A model generated the notes under the pieces. It was not told the DNA's origin, did no database searches, and saw nothing but the letters and a program-made list of their open reading frames with translations. The translations under genes and the position numbers were made by a program. A stretch of 64,000 nt of DNA from Symsagittifera roscoffensis (lineage: Eukaryota > Xenacoelomorpha > Acoela > Convolutidae), in assembly GCF_963678635.1 (NCBI RefSeq), contig NC_087062.1:91237845-91301844 (forward strand). Reading direction: 5' to 3'. This document shows positions 47,541-57,474 of the stretch, one piece after another (within the stretch, counting starts at the first letter, position 1; every line of letters starts with the position of its first letter).

Positions 47541-48540
47541 CGCAATCACGTGACATAGCGCGATATAGTCCAGCCCACATGATAATTGATAACTGTGGAC
47601 GTTATTTGTCGACACTTGACAACAGACAACATTAAAAAAAAACCCGTTACACGATACCATAACACCTTGACTTAAGTCTTCGGTGTAAAAACTAGATGAG
47701 ATTGCCTCCTCTTTTCAAAAAAACAACATCAAAGGAGAGACAATAAGTCGAAACAAACGAGAGCCATTGTTTCCGATAACATTGTGAAACCACTCGCAAG
47801 AAGCCGCAGCTGGCCCGGTAAGAACAACAAATGCCGAAGAGGGATGGCACCTTGGCCAACTAAAGGGCGTGGGAAAAAAGCAAACCCCGTCTTAAAAGTA
47901 CCAGGAAGTGAAAGAAAAGAGTAACAAACTTTGTAAAAAGATTCAACACAGACAATTAAAAATTATTTATACTCTCTTGCTCAATTCAGCTGTTCTTAAA
48001 TGTCAACTTCGCAAAACTTTGTAAAATTTCAATCGCTTTTTCGAAAAAAAACTACACTTTTGAGGTCTCCGCCGTTCCAGTGGTCTGCGATTTTTGTAGG
48101 TGATAGAGGCCAATATCAAAACAATTTATCTTTCTCTCATTCCGCCCCATGTACCGGCTAGGCTTGGTATTGGGGAGTCTACCTCTCCTTCTGTAACCAA
48201 TTAGTCAAACCTTTAGTACAAGTCGAATTTCACTTAAATTTTGACTTCTCGGTGAGTTGATCTTTCAAACTTTTGATTTTGAAGCACATGCGTTATCCAC
48301 TAAGCTGTATCGACTTGGCGTGATACGACTTCTGTTCATTCAATAAACAGATGCAACGCATTTCTTTTACAAATTAGTCAGATATATTTTTGCTCGTTCA
48401 TGCTTTGATTGCATTTTAGTTTTGAACGACTTATTGTACATTGCTCTGAAACTTTATTCACATGCGGTATCTATTTCATGATCAAAAATAACAAGTTTTC
48501 GATATCTATTCAGGGTTATAATAAACGGAACAGTAAATAG
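47541..48540. other. Intergenic DNA with a possible tRNA-derived SINE head
   Basis: On the minus strand near 48240-48310, TAGTGGATAACGC and GTTTGAAAGATCAACTC are spaced like Pol III boxes, consistent with a degenerate tRNA-derived head. No protein gene is seen. Confidence 0.4.
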
Positions 48541-48579
48541 GTGAATTGGACACAGATGCTAAACTTCGCTACGCAAATA

Positions 48580-48770
48580 TTAGCGAGAACACGACAAAAA
48601 GCAGCTCTATAAAAATTAGAAAAAACATCGAACGAGCAGAAATCCGGATACGCCTCGAATTCAATCTAAGACCAAGTAAGACCTAGAGATAATGAGTCTC
48701 AAGAACTAACCACTCGACCACTAACCGGTAGCATAACACTAACACTCACTAAAGCTGGCTAGTGTAAATA
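48580..48770 (-). mobile_element. tRNA-derived SINE, copy 1
   Basis: On the minus strand: A-box-like GGTCGAGTGGTTAG, an anticodon-arm-like GAGACTCATTATCTC, then B-box-like GATTGAATTCGAGG and a tail including TCGTGTTCTC. The same layout and tail recur at 50860-50995. Confidence 0.6.
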
Positions 48771-49170
48771 TACTTTCATATATTGAATATATCAAAAAAT
48801 TCTATGTTCCAGCGGTTCAAAACAACGCTCGAATCACTTTACTATAGCTCAATGAATTTAGGGTCAGTGACATCCTATGTTGCAAAAATTTTCAAATTTG
48901 AGTCAAAATCGATTTTGTATTTATCGCAAACTCCAGACACAGATTAGCGGATTGTATAACCTTTGTTTCCGCTCAAAAAATTACAGTCAAATTCGAAGCC
49001 GGAGGTAGATAAAATTCGTAAATTAAATTTAAAATCAATAAAGCGCAGATTTAAAAATAACCCGGAATAAAGAACTTTCAAAATTGAGAAACTTTCAGAA
49101 CTAACAAACAAGACACCTTATGTCCAAAAACAGCTTCTATTTGATTTATAATTTATAACATACGGATGAC

Positions 49171-49971
49171 TTATTGTAGGGATGTGTCTCGTAACAATAA
49201 ATAATTGCAGAGATTGTTCATAAACGAAACCACTTCGGCATCAATGCTCACTCGTTTTGATTCGTCTTCAGTGGTCGGAAGTGCTATCGATGGCACATTC
49301 GCAGTCGAACTTACACACTTCAGCCTGAACACAGGGAAGAAATCTCTTCTGAAGTCAACTAACTCTTGCTGTGAGACTTCTATCTGTTGCACCGAGTCCG
49401 CATGAGTTCCAGCCACTACTATTTCGGGTGTTAAATCTGACATTGTGCAGTTCATGAATTTATCTTTCATTGACTGAATATAATTTGGCAACATGTCAAA
49501 GCTATTTTTATTAGTTAGAGAAAAGGCAACGACTAATGCCTCGCACCCGTCAAGCGCTAGTTTCACGACATTTGGGTTATTTTTTTCAGCTGAAGGTCCA
49601 TACTCGAAGAAAATGAATTGAAAGTACGCTACTTCGCCACTACTCTTGATCTTGGCAGGCCAATATCGAACATGTCCGACAAGCCCTGGTGTCTCAAAGT
49701 GCTTTTTAGGAGTTGGATTTCCACATAACTTAGCAACCAAAGAACTTTTGCCAACCTTTCCGATTGGACTGCAGATAAGAACTTTGTGTTTGATTAACTT
49801 TTGCCCAAACTTATTTGAGCCAGCGTTATTGAAGAGTATTGATGGGCGTTCCAAAAGACCACACGAAGAATTGCTTGAGCTAGAATGATAACACTTTGAC
49901 GCATTGATATGAGATTTTCCATCAGGAGACGAACTCCAATCGAAATCGATGAGAACTGAAGGCTCCATCAT
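49171..49971 (-). CDS. CPLANE2: RSG1/CPLANE2-like small GTPase
   Basis: 266 residues in one exon. The vertebrate relative (REM2- and Rab-like small GTPase 1) works with the CPLANE complex in building cilia. Seen here: the family N-terminal landmark GLLERPSIL (38-46), a P-loop region SPIGKVGKSSLVAKL (68-82), WPAKIKSSGEVAYFQF (104-119) matching the family's WPAK strand, FFEYG in the G3 position (121-125), and GTHAD (188-192) in the G4 position. The first Gly of GxxxxGKS is Pro69, so nucleotide binding may be unusual. Start: ATG at 49971; an in-frame TAG 21 bases upstream closes the frame. PEN-2 lies 274 bp upstream on the same strand. Orthology rests on motifs recognised by eye. Confidence 0.82.
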   Translation of the reverse strand: MMEPSVLIDFDWSSSPDGKSHINASKCYHSSSSNSSCGLLERPSILFNNAGSNKFGQKLIKHKVLICSPIGKVGKSSLVAKLCGNPTPKKHFETPGLVGHVRYWPAKIKSSGEVAYFQFIFFEYGPSAEKNNPNVVKLALDGCEALVVAFSLTNKNSFDMLPNYIQSMKDKFMNCTMSDLTPEIVVAGTHADSVQQIEVSQQELVDFRRDFFPVFRLKCVSSTANVPSIALPTTEDESKRVSIDAEVVSFMNNLCNYLLLRDTSLQ

Positions 49972-50004
49972 CGTGATTACAAGGAGAAACTACAACATTG
50001 CATT

Positions 50005-50054
50005 CTGAAAAGAATAAAAATTGGTTAAAAACTTTCAAAGCAAATTTTACTCAC
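50005..50054 (-). other. Candidate 50-bp intron (or trans-splice acceptor) before the RSG1-like gene
   Basis: On the minus strand a gtgagt donor lies 50 bp before a strong acceptor, TTTTTATTCTTTTCAG, whose AG is 34 bases before the ATG. This could be a very short 5' UTR intron. If the donor is not used, the acceptor could be a trans-splice site for a downstream gene in an operon. A small upstream ATG frame (MQCCSFSL) follows the acceptor. Confidence 0.45.
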
Positions 50055-50245
50055 ATTTGGTCAGCGGCAAAAATCAATATTTCAGTTTAAGGAAAATTCA
50101 ATTTTGAAAATATTTAACACCAAACAAAAGCAAATGTATATTTAACGCTAAACTGCTAAAAGTTTTTTTCATTAATTAACAGATAATTTTTTCAATTTGG
50201 AGTAATCTAGCGGTACATAAAAAGAAAATATTGACTAATTGGTTT

Positions 50246-50548
50246 TTACATTTTGCCTCTAGGCATAACGATTGATAGAGCATCGCCGTATTCTCCCCAT
50301 GACAGTCTTTTCTGCTGAAAAATAACGATCCAACAGGTTAAAACAATTAGCCAAATGATTCCTCCAGCAGCTGATTTGATAACGTAGCCTTTAATGAATC
50401 TCTGCTCGGGGTATTCTGCTTTAAATAGTTCCCGGCAGAACCAGATCGCATTCACTATCCACAGAATCGGAAGCAGTAAAAAACCGAACATGTAATAAGT
50501 TTTGCAGATATGCAGTTTTTCCGAGCCATTTAACTTGGACAGATTCAT
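50246..50548 (-). CDS. PSENEN: PEN-2, gamma-secretase subunit
   Basis: 100 residues, the usual length of PEN-2 (101 in human). PEN-2 is the small subunit of gamma-secretase; it triggers presenilin maturation in intramembrane cleavage of Notch and other proteins. Seen: MNLSKL start, EKL-IC-YY, GFLLLPILWIVN (hydrophobic hairpin), WFCRELF, EQRFIKGYV, and the second hydrophobic segment GGIIWLIVLTCWIVIFQ, then WGEYGDALS and MPRG. These match conserved family positions along the whole length. Start chosen at 50548; an in-frame 28-codon extension to 50632 is not conserved, and AG directly before ATG may be a splice acceptor. The gene has no intron in its coding part. Confidence 0.93.
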   Translation of the reverse strand: MNLSKLNGSEKLHICKTYYMFGFLLLPILWIVNAIWFCRELFKAEYPEQRFIKGYVIKSAAGGIIWLIVLTCWIVIFQQKRLSWGEYGDALSIVMPRGKM

Positions 50549-50859
50549 CTGAAACTCACCAAGATAGTTAACGCACATTCTGACGTTCATTTTCCTATTT
50601 AGGTAAAACTTTGCATGCTTACTGCCAACCATGAAACAAATCAGTATGAAGAATTAAACAAGCGAAGCAAAGATCTTTAAAAAAAACAAGTTCAAAAAAA
50701 GGACCTTCCGCGTAAATGTGGTCCAAGTGCAAGCAGGTTGAGGCACTCCCAGCAATAAAATAACTGCAACAAACCGACATGAACAAAGAGGCAAAGTTGC
50801 ACTTCGCATACACAAGCAAAAATGTGACCGATTTCATGACCACTTCGCAAACAGTAGAG

Positions 50860-50995
50860 AGAACAGGACAAAACAGCAAAACATAATAAAACTAGAAATA
50901 AGCCTCGATTTGGTAAAAATTCGGCTACAACTCGGATTCGATCTGCAACCTAGAGATTTATGAGTCTCACACACTAACCACTTACGCTTAAAAAA
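50860..50995 (-). mobile_element. tRNA-derived SINE, copy 2
   Basis: On the minus strand: AAGTGGTTAGTGTGTGAGAC (A-box region), CTCATAAATCTC (arm) and CAGATCGAATCCGAG (B box), then a tail shared with copy 1 (AAATCGAGGC, TCCTGTTCTC). The two boxes are about 40 bp apart, as in tRNA genes. The head differs enough from a full tRNA to favour a SINE. Confidence 0.65.
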
Positions 50996-53437
50996 TAACA
51001 AACATTAGCCACAAATAATGCAGAGAACAGGTGAGAAATTTCCAATGCTACAGAGCGTGATTATATCAAAACTATCACCAAAAACTGCACTTTGCCACAA
51101 AAAAAAGAAATAACACTTCAATAGCTGTAGAAAAGTCTAAGCCTCAACACAATAAAATGAAATGAAGATTAGTTCGAAATTTCAGATTAGTTGCTTACAG
51201 TAAAATTAAACAAGTAAAAATTGCTTGCATTTCACTGGTATAAAGTCTTTTATTATTTTCTTGAGCTTTGAAGTAGTGTGGTCAAATATTCTTAAAATTA
51301 CTGGCAATGAGTTCCAATTTTTTGAAGCGAGGTGAAATATGGTTTTTTAGAGCAGTTGAAAAGTGATTATCATAAAATTTTGATGTATTGCGATTATTCA
51401 TTCTGTAATTGGCTGTCGGTAATTTTTTTGCATTACAGAAAGCTTTCCTCTTAACGGGTAAGATATTGATCTAGATAAGTTACACATTTCAATTCGATTT
51501 TGTTTTCAATTCCGATATAAAAAATGTTTTCACGCAGTGCGGCGTAGGATTTCAGTTCAGATCTGAAAAACCTTTAACTGCTTTTCTAGAGGAATCGGTG
51601 AGGTCGCACCGGTTTGTGGCAAAAAAATGCTGCATAATCTAGATGAGATAAAACTTAACAAATGAACATGGCAACCAAAGATATTTTAGGCAGCTGTTGT
51701 CCAATTGTATCTTTACTCTGATTTCCTTGAAAGCTTTTTGCTAGATTATATGAGTTTGAAATGAAAGATTAGAATTTAGATTCAAACCTAAGTTTTTGCA
51801 TTCAGATTTTTTCAAAAATAACAAGATAGTCAGATTTCACTTTTTATTTATCAACTTTTTTCTAAAAAAAAGTTTCAAACTTTTTCTCGATGCAATTAAA
51901 TTTGAATGACTTTCAGATAAAAAGGAATTAAGTTCGTGTAAGGATTTTTTTAAATTGACTCATTGAGTCACTTGAAAATATACTTGACGCAGACACCATA
52001 CAATTATCTGCACACTGTACCAAAATTCATCCATCGCAGTAGTGATTCCGCATATCATTCGTTCATATATTGAACAGCAACGGACGCAGTACTGTTCCTT
52101 CAAACTGACTTCTTTCGACTTCGATCCAGTCCGAAAAAATTCGATTCACATTGACTCTTAGAACACGTTTATTCAAAAAACTTCTAATATTGTAATAGCT
52201 TTTGTTGAAAAACCAAAAAAGCATAATTTTTTAACTAGAGTAAAACGAAAAACAGAATGAACTAACAATGAAAGCTTTTTTTGTAAGTTAGGTAAGATCA
52301 AAAACGTTCGAACTAACACACTAACGCTTGCAAGCTGGCTTATGTAAACAAATTTCAAATTATAACTCACAAGTTACTAAAAAAGATTAAGAGTCTCACG
52401 CACAATTTTTCTAAAACTCCACTCACCCCTTCCTAATTAACGCTAAATTTAGACAAATGTAGGTAGTTTTGATTGCAAACGTCAGGTGAGCTTTTTATCG
52501 CTTTCTTCTTGACCACGATGCCGCACACGTACAATCAGTAACGAGCGCCAGAATCTTCTAAATGCCTTCGTTGCACACTTCTCGATCAGTCAATTCCAGT
52601 CTCAATTTGAAGCACACAAGTACTCTTCCACCAATGCAAAACCTTATTCCCGCATAGTGCTACAATTCCATAAAAAGGGTTAAATGACAAAGATTCAATG
52701 ACCGAGCACCGAAAACGCCTATACTAGGACCCCAATTATACTTAGGTTTGAGCCCTTCAAATTTCGTGAAGACACTAAAAGTTTATTGGTGATTTCTTGT
52801 ATCATAGCTGGATTTAGAACAGAAAACCTTCCCAACAAAACGATAGTCCACTCATACAGGGGCAGTAGCATGAAGAAAAAACTGAAAGTGTTAACTAAAT
52901 ATCCAACCTCGTATCCAAGATGCGTAATTATATGGATGGCACTAACTGTTTTCGAAAGAGAAAATTTGAAAACCTGAATGTTTTTTCGACAAAATTTGAG
53001 GAATCAATAGGCCCTTTAGTGCAAAAAATTACACCTGAAATTTTGGTAACATACCACCATTTTTGAATAACGTAGAGACAAACAAAATTGTGGACTTTTA
53101 GAATGAAAAAAGTGTCTTTACATACGGCTTACGGCTTAAAATCTGGTTATCAGGTGGTGAAATTAAAAACAAAGATAAAAAGCAACAGCAAAGGGAGATT
53201 TCCATATTGGGAAAATTTTCAGTTAAATGACAAGAATGCTGTCCCCTTTCTACGCAATTGTCTCAGATCTTTCAGATGCCAAAACTCTAATAACTTAGCC
53301 CGCCCAAAAGCCGTACAGAATTTCAATAATCAGAAACAAAACATTTCTGCAAATGGGATCCATATTTATCATCGGCCCCGCAGTACTTTCAAAAACTTTG
53401 CTATGCGCTCAAACCCCCACTGAAGTGGAGTGAAGGG
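50996..53437. other. AT-rich intergenic DNA
   Basis: No gene is called. Near 52315-52400, phrases like those beside the SINE copies (CTAACGCTTGCAAGCTGGCT, GAGTCTCACGCAC) suggest a further degraded SINE. GC rises sharply just before 53438. Confidence 0.4.
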
Positions 53438-54202
53438 ATGGAGCCGCGCTTCATCAGTTGGAACGTTGCAGCCGCGCACACATTTGAATTCACATTTCCT
53501 GATGCTTGGAGCAGGAAAAAGATCAAAGCACCACCTTCCAGAAGACCAGAGGACTCGGCTGATATGTGGAACGAGGTGTATGCTCCCACGGATGACTTAT
53601 CAAGACTGAGGTGGGCAGGAGAGGTGAAAGTAGTGATGCTGGAAGTGGCAAAAGAGTGCAAAGGAGGCTCATACATAACGACAGAGGACCTGGCACCACA
53701 TGGCGAGGAGTCCGTAGAATTCCTGGTGAATGATGAATTGTTCTATCACGCAGGAGACCTGACTGTACCGGCGCGGCCGGACTCGGGCATAGACACACGA
53801 CAAGGCCCTTCAGGACCGAAGCCGAAAAATGATGCGGATGACGATGAATTGATGGATCAGGACGATGATGACATCAGGGGAAAGACAGAAAAGCCGGGTG
53901 AGACGGATCTAGGAGCGCTGGAGAGAGACTTGCTGGAGTACCAATTTAGTAAAGACGACGACGGGGAAGTCGATGGGAGTCTGTTGCTGATGACGCCATC
54001 GTCTTTCATGTCCCCTACAAAGGAGGCGTCGGCCGAATTATCCCCGATAGACTCAATAAGTCAGGCGAGAGAGTGCCGAAATAGGGATCCACGAAGATTG
54101 CTCCATGAGTCATCAAGGAGGAGAAAGATTGAAGAGTCAATGAGGGTATGCTTCCTGAGTACGCTACCGGAAGAGGAATGGGGAGATATCAAAGTGAACT
54201 AG
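53438..54202 (+). CDS. Orphan GC-rich frame 1 (254 codons)
   Basis: It starts MEPRFISWNVAAAHTFEF and stops at 54202. It is acidic, with a D-rich run (DADDDELMDQDDDD) near residues 128-141. It is far richer in G and C than flanking DNA, and similar in composition to the gag at 62 kb. No family is recognised and no signal peptide or membrane segment is seen. It overlaps frame 2 by 55 bases, shifted by -1. It may be the first part of one longer frame. Confidence 0.55.
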   Translation: MEPRFISWNVAAAHTFEFTFPDAWSRKKIKAPPSRRPEDSADMWNEVYAPTDDLSRLRWAGEVKVVMLEVAKECKGGSYITTEDLAPHGEESVEFLVNDELFYHAGDLTVPARPDSGIDTRQGPSGPKPKNDADDDELMDQDDDDIRGKTEKPGETDLGALERDLLEYQFSKDDDGEVDGSLLLMTPSSFMSPTKEASAELSPIDSISQARECRNRDPRRLLHESSRRRKIEESMRVCFLSTLPEEEWGDIKVN

Positions 54203-55197
54203 AAAGCAAGACAGGGGCAATCTGGAACCGAGTGATTTTCATGGAAAGGTCATGGAACGTGATACTAAGATTTGGGATGCAGTCCATAATGAAGGTGGGA
54301 TTGAACCAACCCATTATGCGCGAGTTCCTGGAGAAAATATTGAACTCCATAGAGTCTGATGTTCTGACCGAGTCAGTTACGGAGGACAGTGCCGATGATC
54401 AGCAGGTCACGAAGAAATTACCTGTCAGACGAGCCAAAAAAGGGCTGAAGTGGCTGAAAGGGAAGACAGGAAGTCGAGCCGTGAACCAGAGAGTGGTGAA
54501 GTCAAAAGCCAGCGCAGTGGTGGCCTCTTTGACGGGCGCAGGTCGTTCAGGCGAGAGCGGGCAAGGAGATGTTGCGACGCTGACTGGGGGAGAAAAGGAG
54601 AACCTGATACCCCTTATGCTCTTGGCAGGTCTGACCCTAACAGCCACCAAATCAAAAAAGACCGCACGAACCCTAGCAGACACTAAACTAGAGATGGAGA
54701 TCATCAGTCAGTGTGAATCTGGAGGACTTGATGATTACAGGCCCTCGCGAACCAACATGGCCAAGATGAAACTGGAGGGACAACTCGACGTGGTCGAGTA
54801 CAGTCGGGTCACTGTGCCGGAATCGGTCCACATGGGAGATCCAGCAGGGGGTTATGTGGAGATGTTGAAGGCGAGGAACTCCGCGAGAGGGCACCTGATG
54901 GCTTGGAGCGAGAAGCGAGCCATGCAGGAATATCTGAAAGGTCTTACGGAGAATTCTAACCTAAATCGGAAAGAATACGGCACGATAATGTCCTCGGAGG
55001 CGAACGAAATCGGGCTGGAAAAACTACTGGAAATCTCTTGGAGGGCGGCCCTCCAAAGATACTTCGACGAGACGATGCATGCGCCTGCGACGGTGGCAGC
55101 ATACCTGGCTCACCCATGCACGAGAACTGACCTGCAAGTAAGGCTGAATATGAACCGGGCATCGAGAAGGCGGAAAATGAAGCCAGTAATGATTTGA
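54148..55197 (+). CDS. Orphan GC-rich frame 2 (349 codons)
   Basis: The ATG at 54148 lies inside frame 1. It encodes a basic stretch (KKLPVRRAKKGLKWLKGK) and a hydrophobic patch (LIPLMLLAGLTLTA). Near 55143 the coding-like signal passes to the next frame down (EPGIEKAENEASNDLKSKEQ), which runs to a stop at 55302-55304. No domain is recognised. Confidence 0.5.
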   Translation: MLPEYATGRGMGRYQSELESKTGAIWNRVIFMERSWNVILRFGMQSIMKVGLNQPIMREFLEKILNSIESDVLTESVTEDSADDQQVTKKLPVRRAKKGLKWLKGKTGSRAVNQRVVKSKASAVVASLTGAGRSGESGQGDVATLTGGEKENLIPLMLLAGLTLTATKSKKTARTLADTKLEMEIISQCESGGLDDYRPSRTNMAKMKLEGQLDVVEYSRVTVPESVHMGDPAGGYVEMLKARNSARGHLMAWSEKRAMQEYLKGLTENSNLNRKEYGTIMSSEANEIGLEKLLEISWRAALQRYFDETMHAPATVAAYLAHPCTRTDLQVRLNMNRASRRRKMKPVMI

Positions 55198-55315
55198 AAT
55201 CAAAGGAACAGGAGCTGGAGTTGATGGAAGCCCTGCGAGCGTTGATTTCAAAAGACAATTCTGCGATAGCCTGGGCTAAGCGTAAGGATGCCCTTTGCTT
55301 TTAAGGTTCGTGGAT

Positions 55316-56626
55316 ATGCCGTTGGGTGTACCAAGTAGGGAGTCGAATGACATGGAGAGCTATCGCAAGTTGGAAGAAGTGAGAAGGTATTGCAACAAAG
55401 GGTTGAAAGTGAGCCGGGAGTTGATTGAAACAGTCAGGGGACAGAAAGACTTTGCAACACTAGGGAAATTGAAGTCGTTCCAATATGTGTCTGGCATACC
55501 GGGGATGGCGTATAATCCCTTCGTGAATGAAGAAGCCAGGGAAGTGTACTTCGACTATGAGCAAGTCATAGTGCTCAATTTCTGGGTCGAACGGATTAAG
55601 GAAACTGGAATGCTGATGGTGGAACAACCCAAGCTGGGAATTATTTTGGAAGAACAAGTGGTCGAGCCCTCGGTTCCCGAGCTGAAGGGGCAAGTGAGTT
55701 TTGGTTGTGGTTCTTGGGACGGTCCCTTGAAAACCAGCCTAGTAACCATGTGGGAACTCATGAAGCCTTCATGGTGTCCCCATCCTAACGCCGGTTTAAT
55801 CTGGGACATGACGGCGGATATCACGTTAGACCTGGATGATGACGCGAGTCTACATGATCTGGCCATGATACACCATCTGCTGGCCATGAGGATGACAAAG
55901 CGGAAGAGCAACCCATCCACGGAGCCATCCGAGGAAAGTCCATCGAGCAATTGGTTGAGGCAAGGCACCTGTTTAGCTCAACATAGTGGGATGGAAGGAC
56001 ATGTTTGCAACTTAGGACACTGCCTCATTACGCTGAGCGAGCAGCATCGACAACTGGCACGATTGTACGGAAGATTGAGCATGTCGGATAAGAGTGGCAT
56101 GGAGTTGGTCGCGGACTGTCATGGGGTGACGGATGTAAACTTGACCACTGCCTTGGGATTTTGTAGCATGACGAGCTCGATAGAATCGCTCAAGCGCCTG
56201 GAGCGTGCCCATGAGCTAGTGACGTCACTCAGCGTGGAAGTATTCCCTGGAGCATTGCATACAGAGCAGAAGATTGGAGGATGGCTAGAAGCTCTTGAAA
56301 ATGAAATGAATCTGAAGGATAGTGAGGCCTATCATAGACCTACTGGTTCAAAATATCTGGTGGGTTCAAGCTCCGCACCATATTGCAATAGTTGGTATCC
56401 TACACACATGGTGGTGATGGATGCGAGGACGCAGCAGGTGTTGATTGACCAACTTTTCTCTGTGCCAGAGTGCGTGAGGTTGGCCAGAATGTCGGAGAGG
56501 TCATATGATTTGTTGGCAAAGATCTTTTGGGCAGTCCCGAAGAGATCTGAAGGCGAGTTGCAAGACGTAGTGGGTGAAGAGTTGCGAGTTCCAGAAGCAG
56601 AAAGCGAGTGGAGCGTTACCCACTGA
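55316..56626 (+). CDS. Orphan GC-rich frame 3 (about 436 codons)
   Basis: The open stretch begins at 55295; the first ATG is 55316 (MPLGVPSRESND). It encodes SYRKLEEVRRYC, NFWVERIKETGML, and a Cys/His-bearing part (QGTCLAQHSGMEGHVCNLGHC). The frame is clean for 1.3 kb. I recognise no polymerase, protease or integrase motif and no family. Confidence 0.55.
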   Translation: MPLGVPSRESNDMESYRKLEEVRRYCNKGLKVSRELIETVRGQKDFATLGKLKSFQYVSGIPGMAYNPFVNEEAREVYFDYEQVIVLNFWVERIKETGMLMVEQPKLGIILEEQVVEPSVPELKGQVSFGCGSWDGPLKTSLVTMWELMKPSWCPHPNAGLIWDMTADITLDLDDDASLHDLAMIHHLLAMRMTKRKSNPSTEPSEESPSSNWLRQGTCLAQHSGMEGHVCNLGHCLITLSEQHRQLARLYGRLSMSDKSGMELVADCHGVTDVNLTTALGFCSMTSSIESLKRLERAHELVTSLSVEVFPGALHTEQKIGGWLEALENEMNLKDSEAYHRPTGSKYLVGSSSAPYCNSWYPTHMVVMDARTQQVLIDQLFSVPECVRLARMSERSYDLLAKIFWAVPKRSEGELQDVVGEELRVPEAESEWSVTH

Positions 56627-57377
56627 ATTCCCCGCCATAGAAGAAAAGGACGAGGTGCATAGAATAATGATTGAAGTGGAACCGTTGCTGGGAGCCTCAG
56701 GGTATCGGACCCGAAGGAACATACTAATGACCCATGGGGAGTATCCTTGCCACTGCTTGGCGCAGACGTTATGGTACCCCAAACGCGGGAATCTGATGCT
56801 AGTATGGGACGTGGAGGAGTTGTACTCTATGGGGTTGCCCGATCAGAATCAACAGGTGCCAATCGTGGTGGTCAGTGCCATGCTGGCAGTGAGGTGGTTG
56901 GAGGCTAACGCGGACACAAGTGAACAGGAGACGGCCATGCCCACTCCTGAGCAGCTGAGCAACGTAAAGATGAGCCGCAAATTGGATCTTTTCAGAACCA
57001 CCTGCAAGGTTCTGAGAGTACCCAAAGCCATTGAAGAATTATGGTCAAGGCAAAGGTTCCGTGCAGTGATGACGTCATGGATGTATGAACGCGCGAAGCG
57101 TCACATGTCGAGGAACACGGAAGCCTATCAATCTTTCCAGCTAGATATAGGACCGGGAGCCTATAAGAGAGCATTCCTGACACACAGAAACGCCGTCACC
57201 ACGGCGTTGAAGCGAGTAGCTGGAGCGCCTTGTGTAACTGAAGATGAGAAGAAAGAGGTCTTAAGAGCTGACCTAGAACAAAATGTGAGCCTGTGTCTTC
57301 ACAACAGCTTTTGCAGGAACCGGGAGCAAAAGGTGAATGTGGACTTGCTACCGAGAAAACGTCCTAGAAGACAGTAA
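56574..57377 (+). CDS. Orphan GC-rich frame 4 (about 267 codons)
   Basis: It has no ATG at its open start, which overlaps the end of frame 3, so it more likely continues frame 3 by a +1 shift than starts anew. It encodes GEYPCHCLAQTLWYPKRGN, VPIVVVSAMLAVRWLE, and a basic C-terminus (LLPRKRPRRQ) that could bind nucleic acid or enter the nucleus. The stop is followed within 70 bp by a purine tract and a candidate LTR. Confidence 0.52.
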   Translation: MKSCEFQKQKASGALPTEFPAIEEKDEVHRIMIEVEPLLGASGYRTRRNILMTHGEYPCHCLAQTLWYPKRGNLMLVWDVEELYSMGLPDQNQQVPIVVVSAMLAVRWLEANADTSEQETAMPTPEQLSNVKMSRKLDLFRTTCKVLRVPKAIEELWSRQRFRAVMTSWMYERAKRHMSRNTEAYQSFQLDIGPGAYKRAFLTHRNAVTTALKRVAGAPCVTEDEKKEVLRADLEQNVSLCLHNSFCRNREQKVNVDLLPRKRPRRQ

Positions 57378-57444
57378 AGCTGAAGATCAGGATGGAGAAG
57401 CAATGGAATGAAGATGATGGAACGAAGAGGATAAATGAAGACGT

Positions 57445-57473
57445 GAAGAAGAAAGGAAGAGAAGGAAAAAAAA
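57445..57473 (+). promoter_or_regulatory. Candidate polypurine tract
   Basis: 29 bases of only A and G directly before the candidate LTR. In LTR elements such a tract primes plus-strand DNA synthesis. Confidence 0.55.
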
Positions 57474-57474
57474 C

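Noticed and set aside
47121-47580. Hydrophobic minus-strand frames resembling membrane proteins
   Set aside because: They are translations of the AAAT-type microsatellite (Phe, Ile, Leu and Tyr codons only).
50549-50632. N-terminal extension of PEN-2 by 28 residues
   Set aside because: The family begins at MNL-, total length then fits, and AG directly before that ATG suggests the upstream part is non-coding.
54399-55968. Minus-strand frames of 77-137 codons in the 53-57 kb block
   Set aside because: They are antisense to longer, cleaner plus-strand frames that fit the LTR orientation.
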